64,000 bases of DNA from Siphonodentalium dalli (GCA_032622095.1 CP136069.1:109644278-109708277), one strand, 5' to 3'; numbered from the stretch's first letter, positions 10,877-21,185 are shown. Numbers and translations are program-made. The notes: generated from the letters alone by a model not told the origin.

Positions 10877-11039
10877 GATACACTAAAGAGAGACACTTGA
10901 TTATACTGAACTCCGCACACACGTGTGTTTGTTTATACTTATTGCTACCTCCAACATGCATGCTGGGATTAGTGACGTCACACGGAATCGCTCTATTATA
11001 GTCTATAGGCAATACCAGTCAATGAATATGCTGAATTCT

Positions 11040-11285
11040 ACCCGTGAAACAGTTTGCGATTACAAAACGTGTACTGGTACGGGTAGTTACCCGTAGGGTA
11101 CTGCGTTATGCAGTAGGTCCCTAGATTTGCGTAGGTCTCCGTAGGTCACTCAATTCGCGTAGGTCCCCGCAGTATATTAGGAGATACTAAGTCCTAATTA
11201 GTATATAATATCTCCTAATTAGGAGATACTAAGTCATAATTAGGGGATACTATCTCCTACTTAGGAGATACTATCTCATAGTATT
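11040..11285. repeat. TAGGTC-rich block shared with 51.9-52.05 kb, plus AGGAGATACTA repeats
   Basis: 11040-11190 contains CGTAGGTC(T/C)(C/A)C motifs (CCCTAGATTTGCGTAGG and GTAGGTCACTCAATTCGCG) and matches the reverse complement of 51925-52050 over about 120 bp. 11177-11285 then repeats TTAGGAGATACTA four to five times in both orientations. No coding potential. Confidence 0.7.
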
Positions 11286-11340
11286 TTTTGTTAGGTGGCA
11301 CTAAAACGCTTCCATACATATTTGACCTTTTTGTATCATT

Positions 11341-11573
11341 GGCTGCGGACACACGTATCACGGTAGCGATGACATAGCAGGTGTGACAATTTATTATGGT
11401 GGAGTTTGGTGACAATTGGTTAATTGGTCGAGTCGACTCATTATGCGGAAACTCAGCGGGCAACATAACCAGCTATGGCACAGAAATATGACGACAGATT
11501 GTCACCAAATAAGCACTATAATAAATTGTCACACCTACCATGCCATCGCATTGTGGTACGTGTATCCGCAGCC
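11341..11573. mobile_element. Small TIR MITE, 233 bp, with ATT target duplication
   Basis: The ~75-bp inverted repeats (11341-11417 and 11494-11573) begin GGCTGCGGACACACG and end CGTGTATCCGCAGCC. ATT is duplicated on both sides (11338-11340, 11574-11576). A related sequence without the insert occurs at 12318-12380 (TTTTTGTATGATTATCTAG), confirming both the ends and the 3-bp duplication. A 3-bp duplication fits Harbinger-type elements, though not their usual TWA target. Confidence 0.75.
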
Positions 11574-11599
11574 ATTATTTAGATAAAAATCGTTCATGA

Positions 11600-12705
11600 T
11601 AATCCCTCTCCAGTCTCCATTACATATGTGCCAACCATACTTATTTGTGACAAAAATCAATACTTATTTTGCAAACGACAAAATGTCTAGTAAATGTTAG
11701 AATCCTCAAAACAATTGTAAAATCGGTACGCATTTCTGCTTCCAGATGTTCTTTAGTTTGGTAATCTTAAAAGAGGACACCCGTCATCCCCGATAATCCG
11801 CTTTCAAGTCATATTATATCCAGTTTTTTGACAACTCGTATACTTATTTGTCAGAAAAATCAATACTTATTTTGCAAACGAAAATACTTCTTGTTAATGT
11901 TAGAAGCATTAAAGCAATTGTACAATCGGTATGCATTTCTGCTTCCAGATGTTCTTTAGTATGATAATCTTAAAAGATGACACCCGTTATCCCCGATAAT
12001 CCGTTATCCAGTCATACCGAGCTATTTGACAACCATACTTATTTGTCGGAAAAATCAATACTTATTTTGCAAACGAAAATATTTCTTGTTAATGTTAGAA
12101 GCATTAAAGCAATTGTACAATCGGTATGCATTTCTGCTTCCAGATGTTCTTTAGTATGATAATCTTAAAAGATGACAGCCGTTATCCCCGATAATCCGCT
12201 ATCCAGTCATACCGAGCTATTTGACAACCATACTTATTTGTCGGAAAAATCAATACTTATTGTACTTACAAATTAAAACAAATGTGGGATCTGCAATATA
12301 AGTATGCAATTTCATTCTCATATTTGACCTTTTTGTATGATTATCTAGATAGAAATTGTTCATGATAATCCCTCTGCAGTCTCCAACCATGTCTATATAG
12401 CCTACATATGTGCCAACCATACTTATTTGTCAGAAAAATCAATACTTATTTTGCAAACGAAACCATGTCTTGTTAAAGTTAGAAGCCTTAAAACAATTGT
12501 ACAATCGGTATGCATGTCTGCTTCCAGATATTCTTTATTATGATAATCTTAAAAGATAACACCCGTTATCCCCCGGCGATATTCCGCTTTCCAGCCATAT
12601 ATACCGAGCTATTTGACAACCATACTTATTTGTCAGAAAAATCAATACTTATTTTACTTACAAATTTTAAAAAACCAACGACAAAGTCACGACATTCAGA
12701 TTTGT
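11600..12705. repeat. ~195-203-bp tandem array
   Basis: The landmark CAATACTTATTTT (or its variant) occurs at 11661, 11864, 12059, 12254, 12443 and 12646, spacing 189-203 bp. Each unit also holds CTGCTTCCAGATGTTCTTTA and ACCATACTTATTTGTC. The ORFs in this array come from the repeat and are not genes. The ACCATACTTAT motif also occurs at 14940 and 52570, so the unit derives from a dispersed family. Nothing further is recognised up to 13010. Confidence 0.85.
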
Positions 12706-13010
12706 AAGCCGTTCCATGTGTTGTTTGTGTGGCATTATATAATAAATGTAGTAAATTGGATTAACACAGAAATCAGATGCAATTTATGTTTGGAATAATC
12801 TATTTTGAACTTCGAATAATACACAATGAAGACGAATAAAACACAACTCAAATTACATTCCTGAAATGTGTTAATTTTCCATATACTTTTCAATTTGTCG
12901 ACGGGTCTAATTGTGTTTTAGCGTCTCTGTAGGCCTATATGTGATGTCCCCAGGGTTGTGAATTACATCTGGAAGGGAAGAAGCACATAATTAAACATAG
13001 ATGTACAAAC

Positions 13011-14678
13011 CGGTACGTATAAAAGCCGAACACAACCGAACACAACCGAACATAACCGAACACAAGTCCAAATAATGGGAAATATCACGAATAAAGTTCA
13101 TAGGCATGTGTATTCATGTTCACACTATTACTATACGAAGTTTGGTGGAGTTCGGGCAAATAATAAGTGTTTTATTCGATATTTTGTAAAACGCGTTTTG
13201 TGTTCGGCATAGAAAAGCCGAACATAAGTTATAATTTTGTCGTGGATTAGTCTAACGGCTGTCTAGCTAGGTGATAATTAATATCTGACATGGTCACTAA
13301 TCCGAAAGGCTTTAATTGTTGTTGATGGCGGTCTCTCACCTATTGTAGTTCAGTGTTTTGACAAATAGTTTCAGTGTTTGATGGCGCCTACTATTATAGA
13401 AACAACATGCTTTTGATAGGCCCCGTCGTGAAAGACAACGATTGTAAAAACGTCGAGTGACAAACAAGTTTTCCCGCTAGTACATATACCTTATGCACTC
13501 GTCACATGAAGCAAAACTTGGTGTAAACAATATTTATACACAATACAAAAGAAGATGAATATTTTACAAAAATGCTAATGGGTGATTATGGGTGATTGGA
13601 AAGGGATGAGACAACAAGCCTGTTGTGGCTTTTTTTGTAATTAAGTCCTCTCCCAAAACGTGACGAGAATAATAATAATTACAAAAATAAATATTTATGT
13701 AACTTCATGGAAAGATTACAACTCAAAGTTTTTAACGTTTGACGATACCGCAAAACGGGGCTATTGCCAAAAAGCCATGTCAGACTAAAAGAGTAAAGAC
13801 ATGAAAAACTAGATCAATCAACCCTAGCAAACATAACAAAGTATCTTGAGCGCAAAATAAATAATCTTTATTCCTTTCATATCACATTCCTGTCATATCA
13901 GAGACATATTTGAAAATAAAATAAGATCTTAAATTTCTGCATATCACAGCATATCAGACTTTTAAAAAGATACAATACGAAACGCTCTTTATTCGGGGCG
14001 TGCTGATATTTGTCCAGTATGATCCATCTAAACAACCATATTGTACGAATGTACTTGTAATAATAACGGGGTGGGGGTAACATTTTAGTGAGAATGCAGA
14101 CGAAAATGGACAACAATACGTTTTTCTCGCGAATAAAGCCTGCCAAATCCCATCTGGCAGATATTACTTATCACCTATCAGCGGATAAACTAATCCACGA
14201 GACAGAAGTTTGTGTTCTGCTTTTCTATATATGCCGAACACAAACGCGTTATACAAAACATCTAACAAAACACTCATTATTGAAGCAAACTCCACCAAAC
14301 TTCGTATAGTAATAGGTTGAACGTGAATACATATGTCTGAAGTTTACAAGGTGTTCGTATATTTAGTAGACTCTATATAGAGTTATATATCTCAAACGGC
14401 AGCTAATGTCACATCATTCTATGTGTTAATTAATTACCGGTGACTGCATGAGTGTCGAACATAAGCTAGCTTGTGTTCGGCTTTTCTATGCCGAACACTA
14501 AACGCGTCTTACAAAATATCGATTAAAACACTTATTATTGGCCCAAACTCCACCAAACTTCGTATATTTATAGTGTGAACATGAATACACATGCCTATGA
14601 ACTTTATTCATGAAATTTCCTATTATTTGGACTTGTGTTCGGTTATGTTCGGTTGTGTTCGGCTTTTATGAGCTCCCC
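13011..14678. mobile_element. TIR element, 1.67 kb, with 8-bp target duplication
   Basis: GTACAAAC flanks it on both sides (13003-13010 and 14679-14686). The left end reads CGGTACGTATAAAAGCCGAAC and the right end is its approximate reverse complement; the inverted arms of about 200 bp share CACCAAACTTCGTATA and the TGTTCGGCTTTTCTATGCCGAAC palindrome. A second, diverged copy of the right arm lies at about 14160-14345. The centre (13300-14090) has no recognisable gene. An 8-bp duplication suits hAT or a similar superfamily. Non-autonomous. Confidence 0.65.
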
Positions 14679-15493
14679 GTACAAACACCAAACTTAATAT
14701 GTATACATAACGCGCAATTCCCAAATTATTTTGTGTGATGTGATAATAAGATTCATTTTGCTCGCCAAAATTGTATGTTCCTTTCGTGTGACTATATATC
14801 GATTAAATAATTAAATTTTCACTTGCTTGAAGATCGGTGCTGAACACCCACTCTTTGGTGATACTGTTTCCCACCGAGGCGCAACCTACGTTTTATGGGA
14901 GGAGCATGCGCAGACGAAAAAAACATACTTATTTTACAACCATACTTATATTTTAGAACACCGGCTCCAAATAAAAGGTGTAAACGGGGTGTTATGTGGC
15001 GTTTGGTCCGTTGTTTCTCAATGGATATTAATGAAATGTGGTGTATATGTCCGGACTGGGACATGGAATACAATAACGTTTGAATTGTTTTTAAATTCAT
15101 AAATTTGTTGATTTTATTCAACTTTTTCGTTCTGAAACACACTATAAAGTGTAAACGGCCTGCTCCAATTAAAAGGTGTAAGCGGCTTATGTGCTTAGCG
15201 GTATAGGTAATCGGATTAACAAACTGACGACTCTAGACTATTAGTCTTGGGTGTTTTATATCATTTGAGGTTTTTGGGGAAATAATAATTTAGAAACCTT
15301 GTTTCGGGTCATTCACAAATGAATGTTGATTGCCAAATATTTTTGATGATATGATTGAGTGTATCAAGGAGAGATGTGATACATGGGCACAATATATATT
15401 TGTAAATATTTCCAACAGTAACGTGTCAACAATAGATTACGTTTGTAGCAAATGTTTGTAATTGTTATTTTTGCATTTGTATTAATCTGCGCA

Positions 15494-15640
15494 TTAATAT
15501 TCAGATAGTTGTCTCGGTATAGTCTCCACATTGTCGCCATTGCTTTGTCAACGTTATTGGCACGTATCTTATATACGGAGGCGATGATGACGTGGTCGGA
15601 ACTTGGGGCTTGATACCGAGACCACTATTTGAATATTAAT
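15494..15640. mobile_element. ~147-bp MITE, copy 1
   Basis: It runs from AATATTCAGATAGTTGTCTC to GAGACCACTATTTGAATATT, imperfect inverted ends around CTCCACATTGTCGCCATTGC and the opposing GGCGATGATGACG. It is 90% or more identical to the copy at 15732-15880, in the same orientation. Confidence 0.75.
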
Positions 15641-15731
15641 TTTGCATATAACCTGTATGAGGAATATCGTTAAATTTGATATTCTTTGTCATTTTATGTA
15701 GGTTATTATCATATTATGTCATACTTGTGAC

Positions 15732-15880
15732 ATTAATATTCAGATAGTTGTCTCGGTATCGTCTCCATGTTGTCGCCATTGCTTTGTCAACGTTATTGGC
15801 ACCTATCTTATATACGGAGACGATGGTGACGTGGTCGGAACTTGAGGCTTGATACCGAGACCACTATTTGAATATCATGT
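15732..15880. mobile_element. ~147-bp MITE, copy 2
   Basis: Direct repeat of 15494-15640, with the same CAGATAGTTGTCTCGGTAT start and ATACCGAGACCACTATTTG end. The ~90 bp between the copies shares no obvious duplication, so it arose either by two insertions or by a local duplication. Confidence 0.75.
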
Positions 15881-16909
15881 GCACTTCATAAACTTCATTG
15901 GGTTTTATATCTTTTGTTAACATATACACATATGTCTCATGTTTGTTATTATATATTTATGTGTTTATTATATATGCATTATGAATAAATAAAGTTATCA
16001 TTTAAAATAAATGTATTTAAATTATTATTTCGCCAAAACCTCAAATGCCCCAAAACACAATAGTCTAGAGTCGCCAATTAGTTAATCCGATTACCTATAA
16101 TGCTAAGCACATAAGCCGCTTACACCTTTTAATTGGAGCCGGCCGCTTACACTTTACAGAACGAAAGAACGAAAAAATTTATAAAATCAACAATTTGGTG
16201 ATTTTAAAAACGATTCAAACGTCAATGTATTCCATCCATAACCCGGACATATGTACTAAATTTCAGTCATATCCATTTATAAACAAAGAAGATAATGCGA
16301 CATCAATTCCGCTTACACCTTTTAATTGGAGCCGGCCGTTTACACTTTATAGTGTGTTTCGGAACGAAAAAGTTGAATAAAATCAACAAATTTGTGAATT
16401 TAAAAACAATTCAAACGTTATTGTATTCCATGTCCCAGTCCGGACATATACACCAAATTTTATTAATATCCTTTGAGAAACAACGGACCAAACGCCACAT
16501 AACACCCCGTTTATACCTTTTATTTGGAGCCGGCCTCGGCATACACTTTATAGCTATTGTTTCGGGTAGGTGTTGGGGCAGGTGTGCTAATCCTCAACAT
16601 CACAGAGCTGCCAACTATAGTTTTTATCATAATTGTTACTGGGAATTGGTGGCGATGGCTAATTTCGACGGCGATGAGCGGCCGGACGATGAGGATAATT
16701 GGGGTTTTTGGAAAATTCAAAACTCGAGAAATACAGCGCGTAGAGGGCTCATTTTGGTGTCTAACGAAAGGCCGATATTCGCCCTATCCACACATATTAA
16801 CCCCGCCACTGAACGGACACCGGAAGTTGCATTATGAACGAAGAAATGCACATGTGATATATTTCAACAAATTTATTAAATACTCAAGATATATATATAA
16901 CAAATACTA

Positions 16910-17660
16910 TCAATATAACACCCATAACTCGGTGATGTAATCCGTGAACTTGGTGGCGTTTTCTTCGAGACCTGTGTTGCTCGTCGCAGGGTAATCGTCC
17001 AGCGCTTCGAACCAGGCATCACCAACCATCTCGACAGGAACCATAGGGAGGGTTAGAGCTCTTCTTATGAGGGTCTTTTGGTAGTTGCCTTCAGTGTCTT
17101 CGTATAGCTGCTGTAGGTGGCATTTCTTAACATTCTTCAGCACTACTTGGCCGTAATGGAATAGGCATCCTTTCATTGTAACTTTCACCAGATTGAAGAA
17201 ACGTTGGTATGTGTGTTGGGTCTTGTTGGGAAGTAAGCCATACACCAAAGGGCACATCTTTCCGGCGACGAATGCGTGTATCGTGTACAGTTGAAAGAAG
17301 ATCGTTGGGCTTTTCTCAAACGTTCCATCACAGAAGATCGTTCCGGCAACAGCTAAATTTTCTAGATTTTCTCTGGTATAGCGTTGTTACTGGCTTGTTA
17401 CTTGTCTAAACAAGCTTTTTGAGGTCTGCAATCCAGGAATCTGCTGCTACTTGGTTGAAATCAGGTTCGTGGTTATGGTTGCCGCTGTTGGATATATCGT
17501 TCTCAGTGTTGGTGGTTGCACGGCAGTCTTTCTTACAACATCGCCAATGAATTCGATCATTTCTCCTTAATTTAACGGAGAATTTGTAGTCATAATATAC
17601 CAGATACTTTCCACCTCTAGTATTTGGAATATAATTTACGTTCACTTGTGTGCTTGCCAT
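16910..17660 (-). pseudogene. FLYWCH-MULE transposase fragment
   Basis: From ATG 17660: a FLYWCH zinc finger (residues about 10-75, with W-R-C-C-K-K-D-C and the H-N-H-E pair). After a frame change at about 17400, the MULE core follows: F-C-D-G-T-F-E-K-S-P (catalytic Asp), Q-L-Y-T-I-H-A-F-V-A-G-K, P-L-V-Y-G-L-L-P-N-K, then M-K-G-C-L-F-H-Y-G-Q with the C/H signature. The stretch between these last two motifs, which should hold the second catalytic Asp, is missing, as is the C-terminal Glu region; the frame stops at 16910. Such proteins mobilise Mutator-like elements and leave 8-10-bp duplications. This copy is inactive, but its relatives could move the 9-bp-duplication elements at 5.1 and 26.5-29.9 kb. 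Confidence 0.75.
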
Positions 17661-18550
17661 CGTGTTTATGTCAGACCAGGGAATCTAACAGTATATATAT
17701 TCAGTAGTGAACTCTACTTAAAACACTGATAATAATTCATAATACATCTTTACAAACAAATAATAAAACGTGTAAAATAAATAAACTGAATGTGGCTCAC
17801 GCTATTAAACGTTATTCACCACCAACAGTTATGGACTGTGACAACACTGGACCGCAGGTGTTTTGATATGGACTATAATCTCCGCCGGCCAAGTCGTTAA
17901 TCTCTGCCTGCCGGGTAGACAGGATATACCCGTAAAAACTTCTTAGCATGTGAAACTACGGTAAATTTGTTTACCGCGTCCATGAGAGAACATTTTAGAA
18001 ACTTTAGCACTAACACACTGCTGCTAACCATGGTTTGTGACGCCATGCCATAGGTGAATATACCTGTTTTGATGGAAGATTTTAGTGATGAGCTGATTGT
18101 CAAATAGAGCCTTGCGTCGATTATTTGAGATCACAATCGGCCGATTCAGGTGCCGATTCCGATTGTAATTGTAATAATTATACCAGAATATGTTATATGT
18201 GTTATATAATACTTAGAATTGGAAGCAAGCAACAACCCAGTCTATGTAAACATACACTCAGATTCATACTGATACTGAATTTTTTATATGTGGGTATGTA
18301 GTTTACTCCAGACTGGCAACAACCGTAGTTATATGCCAGACTGCCAGTACACAGTATATATACATAAACTTGTATACGTTTGGGTAAGAGAAGACAGTGG
18401 GTCTCTTTGACTTCAATCATAAAATTGGGCGTAAGTGTATTTTGAGTATGTTAGTACTATATAGTACTATATATTTGAGAATCGTTGATAAAAATGGGCG
18501 TAAGTATATTTACGATATTTGAGGTTCACATTGCTTTGTGGGCGTGTCCA
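17661..18550. other. Unassigned sequence upstream of the MULE fragment
   Basis: Probably includes the 5' flank of the transposase. AATCGGCCGATTC-like palindromic sequence occurs at about 18127-18165. No ORF with recognisable motifs. Confidence 0.4.
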
Positions 18551-18551
18551 A

Positions 18552-18717
18552 AAAATTTCAAAAACTTCCAAAACTTCAAAAATTTCAAAAAATTTCAAAA
18601 ATTTCAAAAATTTCAAAAACTTCAAAAACTTCAAAAATTTCAAAAATTTCAAAAACTTCAAAAATTTCAAAAACTTCAAAAATTTCAAAAACTTCAAGAA
18701 TTTCAAAAATTTCAATA
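18552..18717. repeat. 9-bp minisatellite (AAAAATTTC / AAAAACTTC)
   Basis: About 18 tandem units alternate between AAAAATTTC and AAAAACTTC. Every frame stays open because 9 is a multiple of three, which explains the low-complexity K-F/F-Q-K ORFs on both strands; none is a gene. The following 18718-19126 is AT-rich and holds no gene. Confidence 0.95.
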
Positions 18718-19126
18718 TAATGGTGGACAATACACTCACGATGTGACAACATATATATACATAGGCATAGTGTTATACAGTCTTCTATGTACCAACGCTA
18801 TGACATAATTAAAGGGGGATAATACACACACGGTGTGGAATGTTAAAGTGACACGAGGTAAGGGACGTTATGTAATATTGGTGTGTGAATATGAAAGGAG
18901 CACAATGCGCTCTAAAGGGACACACAGCACTCATTTTGAATGAATGTTAAAGAAACACAATACACAGTGGGTGAAAGTTAAAATGACACAGAACAATATT
19001 TAAACTTCAAATTTTAGGGCTCTTAATGTACCATTTGTGTATCGTTTCTCGCTCTACAATCTCCCCTCCCCACTTATAGATATATAACGAAGACGAGAAT
19101 AACATGTTGATGAAGTTTATTGAAAT

Positions 19127-19702
19127 TTAATCATTGTCTGAATCTTCGACCGTTAGATTTATTTCTAAGAGTTTCTTGAATTTTCTCATCGCTTCATCTG
19201 CAGCCCATTCATTATCATATCCGTGTTTGGTCAGTTTGACCATTTTCTTCATGATCATGTTATGTATGGGTGATGTTTTCAATCGATACTGGTATTCTAT
19301 TAATCGTCTATAACTTTTGAGAAAGAGAGCAAACTCTGTGTCGATGGTAGCCTCTTTTCCCGACATGCTCTCATCTCCCGACATGCTCTCTTCTCCTTTC
19401 GCATCATTGGTGACGCGTTTCATCATACTTTTGAATGTGTCCATCTCGTTGACACATCGCACAGCTTTCTTAAGACCGAATACCGTTCTACTACCGACGA
19501 CATTATCATCTTCTGAATCTGACGAAGCGGTTCTAGATTCAGATGAAGATGAACGGGGAACGATATCAGATTCTAGGTCATCGGTATCTTCTCCGAATAA
19601 ATCTGTTTTTGTCTCGGACATAACTCCGTGTTTAATCTGTTTATGTCTTTGTAGATTGTAGTTCGTCGATAAAATATTTCCGCATAAATGACACACGTGC
19701 AT
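19127..19702 (-). CDS. C2H2 zinc-finger acidic protein of a Polinton-like element
   Basis: 191 codons from ATG 19702. Residues 3-25 form one classical C2H2 finger (C-H-L-C.. H-K-Q-I-K-H). Residues about 30-70 are rich in D, E and S (a run of S with E-S-D-S-E-D-D), followed by a stretch with two M-S-G-D-E-S-type repeats, and a C-terminal helical part. A TATA-like CTTATAAG lies about 30 bp upstream (near 19735), and AATAAA lies just after the stop (minus strand, about 19106). The start GTGCATTATCGCGAATTAT (19697-19715) recurs at 62158-62176 beside the second Polinton. I do not recognise the exact family; a regulator of the element is plausible. Confidence 0.6.
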   Translation of the reverse strand: MHVCHLCGNILSTNYNLQRHKQIKHGVMSETKTDLFGEDTDDLESDIVPRSSSSESRTASSDSEDDNVVGSRTVFGLKKAVRCVNEMDTFKSMMKRVTNDAKGEESMSGDESMSGKEATIDTEFALFLKSYRRLIEYQYRLKTSPIHNMIMKKMVKLTKHGYDNEWAADEAMRKFKKLLEINLTVEDSDND

Positions 19703-19715
19703 TATCGCGAATTAT

Positions 19716-19883
19716 TGGAAGAACGATCACTCTTATAAGTAGCGATAAAAAGAGAGAATATGGTGTGGTATACAACCGTTGCGCTAAGAGTACGTTCGTC
19801 ACAGGTCTAGGGTATAGATCTTTGACCGCTGGGGTTTCAAATAATGCCAATTTATCAGTATGGTACTCTCTGTATTCATTCAT
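19716..19883 (-). pseudogene. Polinton major-capsid-like N-terminus, truncated
   Basis: From ATG 19883 the first ~30 residues (M-N-E-Y start, then L-A-L-F-E-T-P-A-V) resemble the start of Polinton/adintovirus double jelly-roll major capsid proteins, which usually run 500-650 residues. After about residue 31 the frame continues into the promoter region of the zinc-finger gene downstream, so nearly the whole capsid gene has been deleted. It follows the basic core-like ORF by seven bases, the order expected for a late capsid cluster. Recognition rests on a short segment. Confidence 0.4.
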
Positions 19884-19890
19884 GATTTGG

Positions 19891-20217
19891 CTAATCGAAT
19901 GACACTTCGCTTTTCATTTTCTTATTATTATTATTAGACAAACCTCCAGCTAACACTCTCTTGTTGGTTTTTTTGGACGCTTTACGTGTGTTTGTCAACT
20001 TATTTGCTGCAACTTCGACCTTAGCCATTTCAATCGCTTGCGCGATGGGCGTCACTACGTTAATATGTGGTTTTAGAACGTCTTCTTCACTATCACTATT
20101 TTTAGTTCTGGCAATAAAGTAGCGACCCTTATTATCTGGCGTTAACTTCCCATCAATCATGTCTCTGAGATGTTTTCTCCACTTTTCAATATCTGTTGGA
20201 ATATACGGGATCGACAT
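19891..20217 (-). CDS. Small basic core-like (PY-like) Polinton protein
   Basis: 108 codons from ATG 20217. The N-terminus has Y-I-P-T-D-I-E-K-W then H-L-R-D-M-I-D-G-K; the middle has V-T-P-I-A-Q-A-I-E-M-A-K; the C-terminus is Lys/Arg-rich (K-K-T-N-K-R). This arrangement matches the short protein usually encoded next to the capsid gene in Polintons and adintoviruses, thought to be a virion core or DNA-binding component. It lies directly upstream of the capsid start with a seven-base gap. The frame is intact. The family call is from memory of motif style, so moderate confidence. Confidence 0.5.
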   Translation of the reverse strand: MSIPYIPTDIEKWRKHLRDMIDGKLTPDNKGRYFIARTKNSDSEEDVLKPHINVVTPIAQAIEMAKVEVAANKLTNTRKASKKTNKRVLAGGLSNNNNKKMKSEVSFD

Positions 20218-20393
20218 GTTTCTTCAAATGTAGTGTACAAGTCACTCTTTTTTCTGCATTTATTTTAGAAAGTTTATCGCCTCTTATAAAAATCGATTAT
20301 CTGGATATTTATTAATCGAATCGTCGCTAGTCAGGTACAGATAATAATTATCCATATGACTAGTTTCTAAAAACAAAAATTCAAAGAGAATCA

Positions 20394-20861
20394 TTATTCT
20401 TCTCTTATAGTTTTATCGATATCACTGAATATATGCTTGAAGTTGGACCACTGGTTCAAATTTAACGGAATACTTATAATCGTCGGAGTGTTATTCACAA
20501 CTCGTCTAATGTCGGTATAAATGTGTCCTTGATTATTACATACTGTAACAGTAATGTTTGATGGTATTGTCCACTTTTTCACGAAAACACACGGGTGTTG
20601 TTCGTAATCATTGGGTTGTGACTCATTCGTATGAAGTAATTCATAATCCATCGACTCACGTGGTATCTTCTTTGGAACTAAAATAAATGGTAGTGACACA
20701 GTTATTACCATAATAGTAAATCCTATCCATTTAATGATATTAATACGTAGACGACCACGTTCTGTTTGAAACATATTCGTCAAGGTACCTGTTCTATTAT
20801 CCATGATTGTAATTGTTCCCGTGTATAGCTTACTCTTATTAATTTTGATAGCTGGCGACAT
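20394..20861 (-). CDS. Single-pass membrane protein of the Polinton-like cluster
   Basis: 155 codons from ATG 20861. One clear transmembrane segment at residues about 43-63 (W-I-G-F-T-I-M-V-I-T-V-S-L-P-F-I-L-V), with a basic N-terminal side (R-G-R-L-R) suggesting N-in/C-out topology. The C-terminal ~90 residues contain two Cys and no recognised fold. Co-oriented with its neighbours at 19.1-21.7 kb, 177 bp upstream of the core-like gene. I do not recognise a family; membrane proteins of this size are common among Polinton accessory genes. Confidence 0.5.
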   Translation of the reverse strand: MSPAIKINKSKLYTGTITIMDNRTGTLTNMFQTERGRLRINIIKWIGFTIMVITVSLPFILVPKKIPRESMDYELLHTNESQPNDYEQHPCVFVKKWTIPSNITVTVCNNQGHIYTDIRRVVNNTPTIISIPLNLNQWSNFKHIFSDIDKTIREE

Positions 20862-20881
20862 CCGACTCTAAAATCCATGAA

Positions 20882-21028
20882 TTAAATTTGTCTGGCCATG
20901 AATGCCAATGCACCATGATAGTTATCGATGTCAATAATGCGTTTCGTTGAGATATTGATTGAGTTGATGACAATATTCTGAAAAAAATCTTTTCGATCTA
21001 TAAAATGCTGCTTTTTTATTATCGACAT
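20882..21028 (-). CDS. Small hypothetical ORF (48 codons)
   Basis: From the ATG at 21028-21026 it reads 48 residues, with an I-N-I-S-T-K-R-I-I-D-I-D run and an F-M-A-R-Q-I end. The longer reading through the upstream (AT)n tract is an artefact. It ends only 20 bp before the membrane-protein ATG, so it could be a small co-transcribed gene or the tail of a truncated one. Confidence 0.3.
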   Translation of the reverse strand: MSIIKKQHFIDRKDFFQNIVINSINISTKRIIDIDNYHGALAFMARQI

Positions 21029-21113
21029 GATCACTTGCTCTTCTCTTGCTCTTTTGCTCTTTTCCCTCTTGCTCACTTGCACATTTGCTTTTTCCCCTCT
21101 CCCCTGGCGTTTG

Positions 21114-21116
<3 letters not shown>

Positions 21117-21182
<66 letters not shown>
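21117..21182. repeat. (AT)n microsatellite
   Basis: About 33 uninterrupted AT dinucleotides followed by ACATACACACACAC. The Y-I-Y-I ORFs on both strands come from it. Confidence 0.98.

Positions 21183-21185
<3 letters not shown>

Larger units (their letters stand above)
5655..11005. mobile_element. THAP/DDE_Tnp_4 DNA transposon (ISL2EU-like), degenerate
   Basis: Two convergent genes fill this interval: an intact SWIM-PHD gene on the plus strand (5829-6542) and a broken THAP-HTH-DDE transposase on the minus strand (10876 to 7070). Both ends share ATGTTGGAGGTA in inverted orientation (5699-5710; reverse complement at about 10947-10958), with a looser AGCG..TTC match outside it, which I read as worn terminal inverted repeats. 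Published ISL2EU elements carry a DDE transposase plus a second protein with a YqaJ nuclease; here the second protein has SWIM and PHD instead. A repeat element has inserted between about 8.0 and 9.83 kb. The exact ends and the 2-bp target duplication expected for this group cannot be proved by eye. Confidence 0.6.
14963..16558. mobile_element. Inverted-repeat element, second copy of the 30.4-32.0 kb family (damaged ends)
   Basis: It shares with 30442-32044 the sequence CTCCAAATAAAAGGTGTAAAC.., the ACACTATAAAGTGTAAACG blocks and the AGGTAATCGGATTAAC segment, in inverted arms facing each other (about 14963-15295 and 16010-16558). Its left tip is replaced by unrelated sequence (GCATGCGCAGACG..CATACTTATTTTAC, also found at 52570-52625), and the right tip is cut at TTTATAG. 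The centre differs from the other copy and hosts the MITE pair at 15494-15880. The 60-180-codon ORFs over the arms are repeat readings and not genes. Confidence 0.7.

Noticed and set aside
16295-16940. 180- and 127-codon ORFs
   Set aside because: They start inside a transposon arm and run through its edge into unrelated sequence; no motif.
18467-18808. Lys/Phe/Gln-rich ORFs on both strands
   Set aside because: They come from the 9-bp minisatellite, whose period keeps every frame open.
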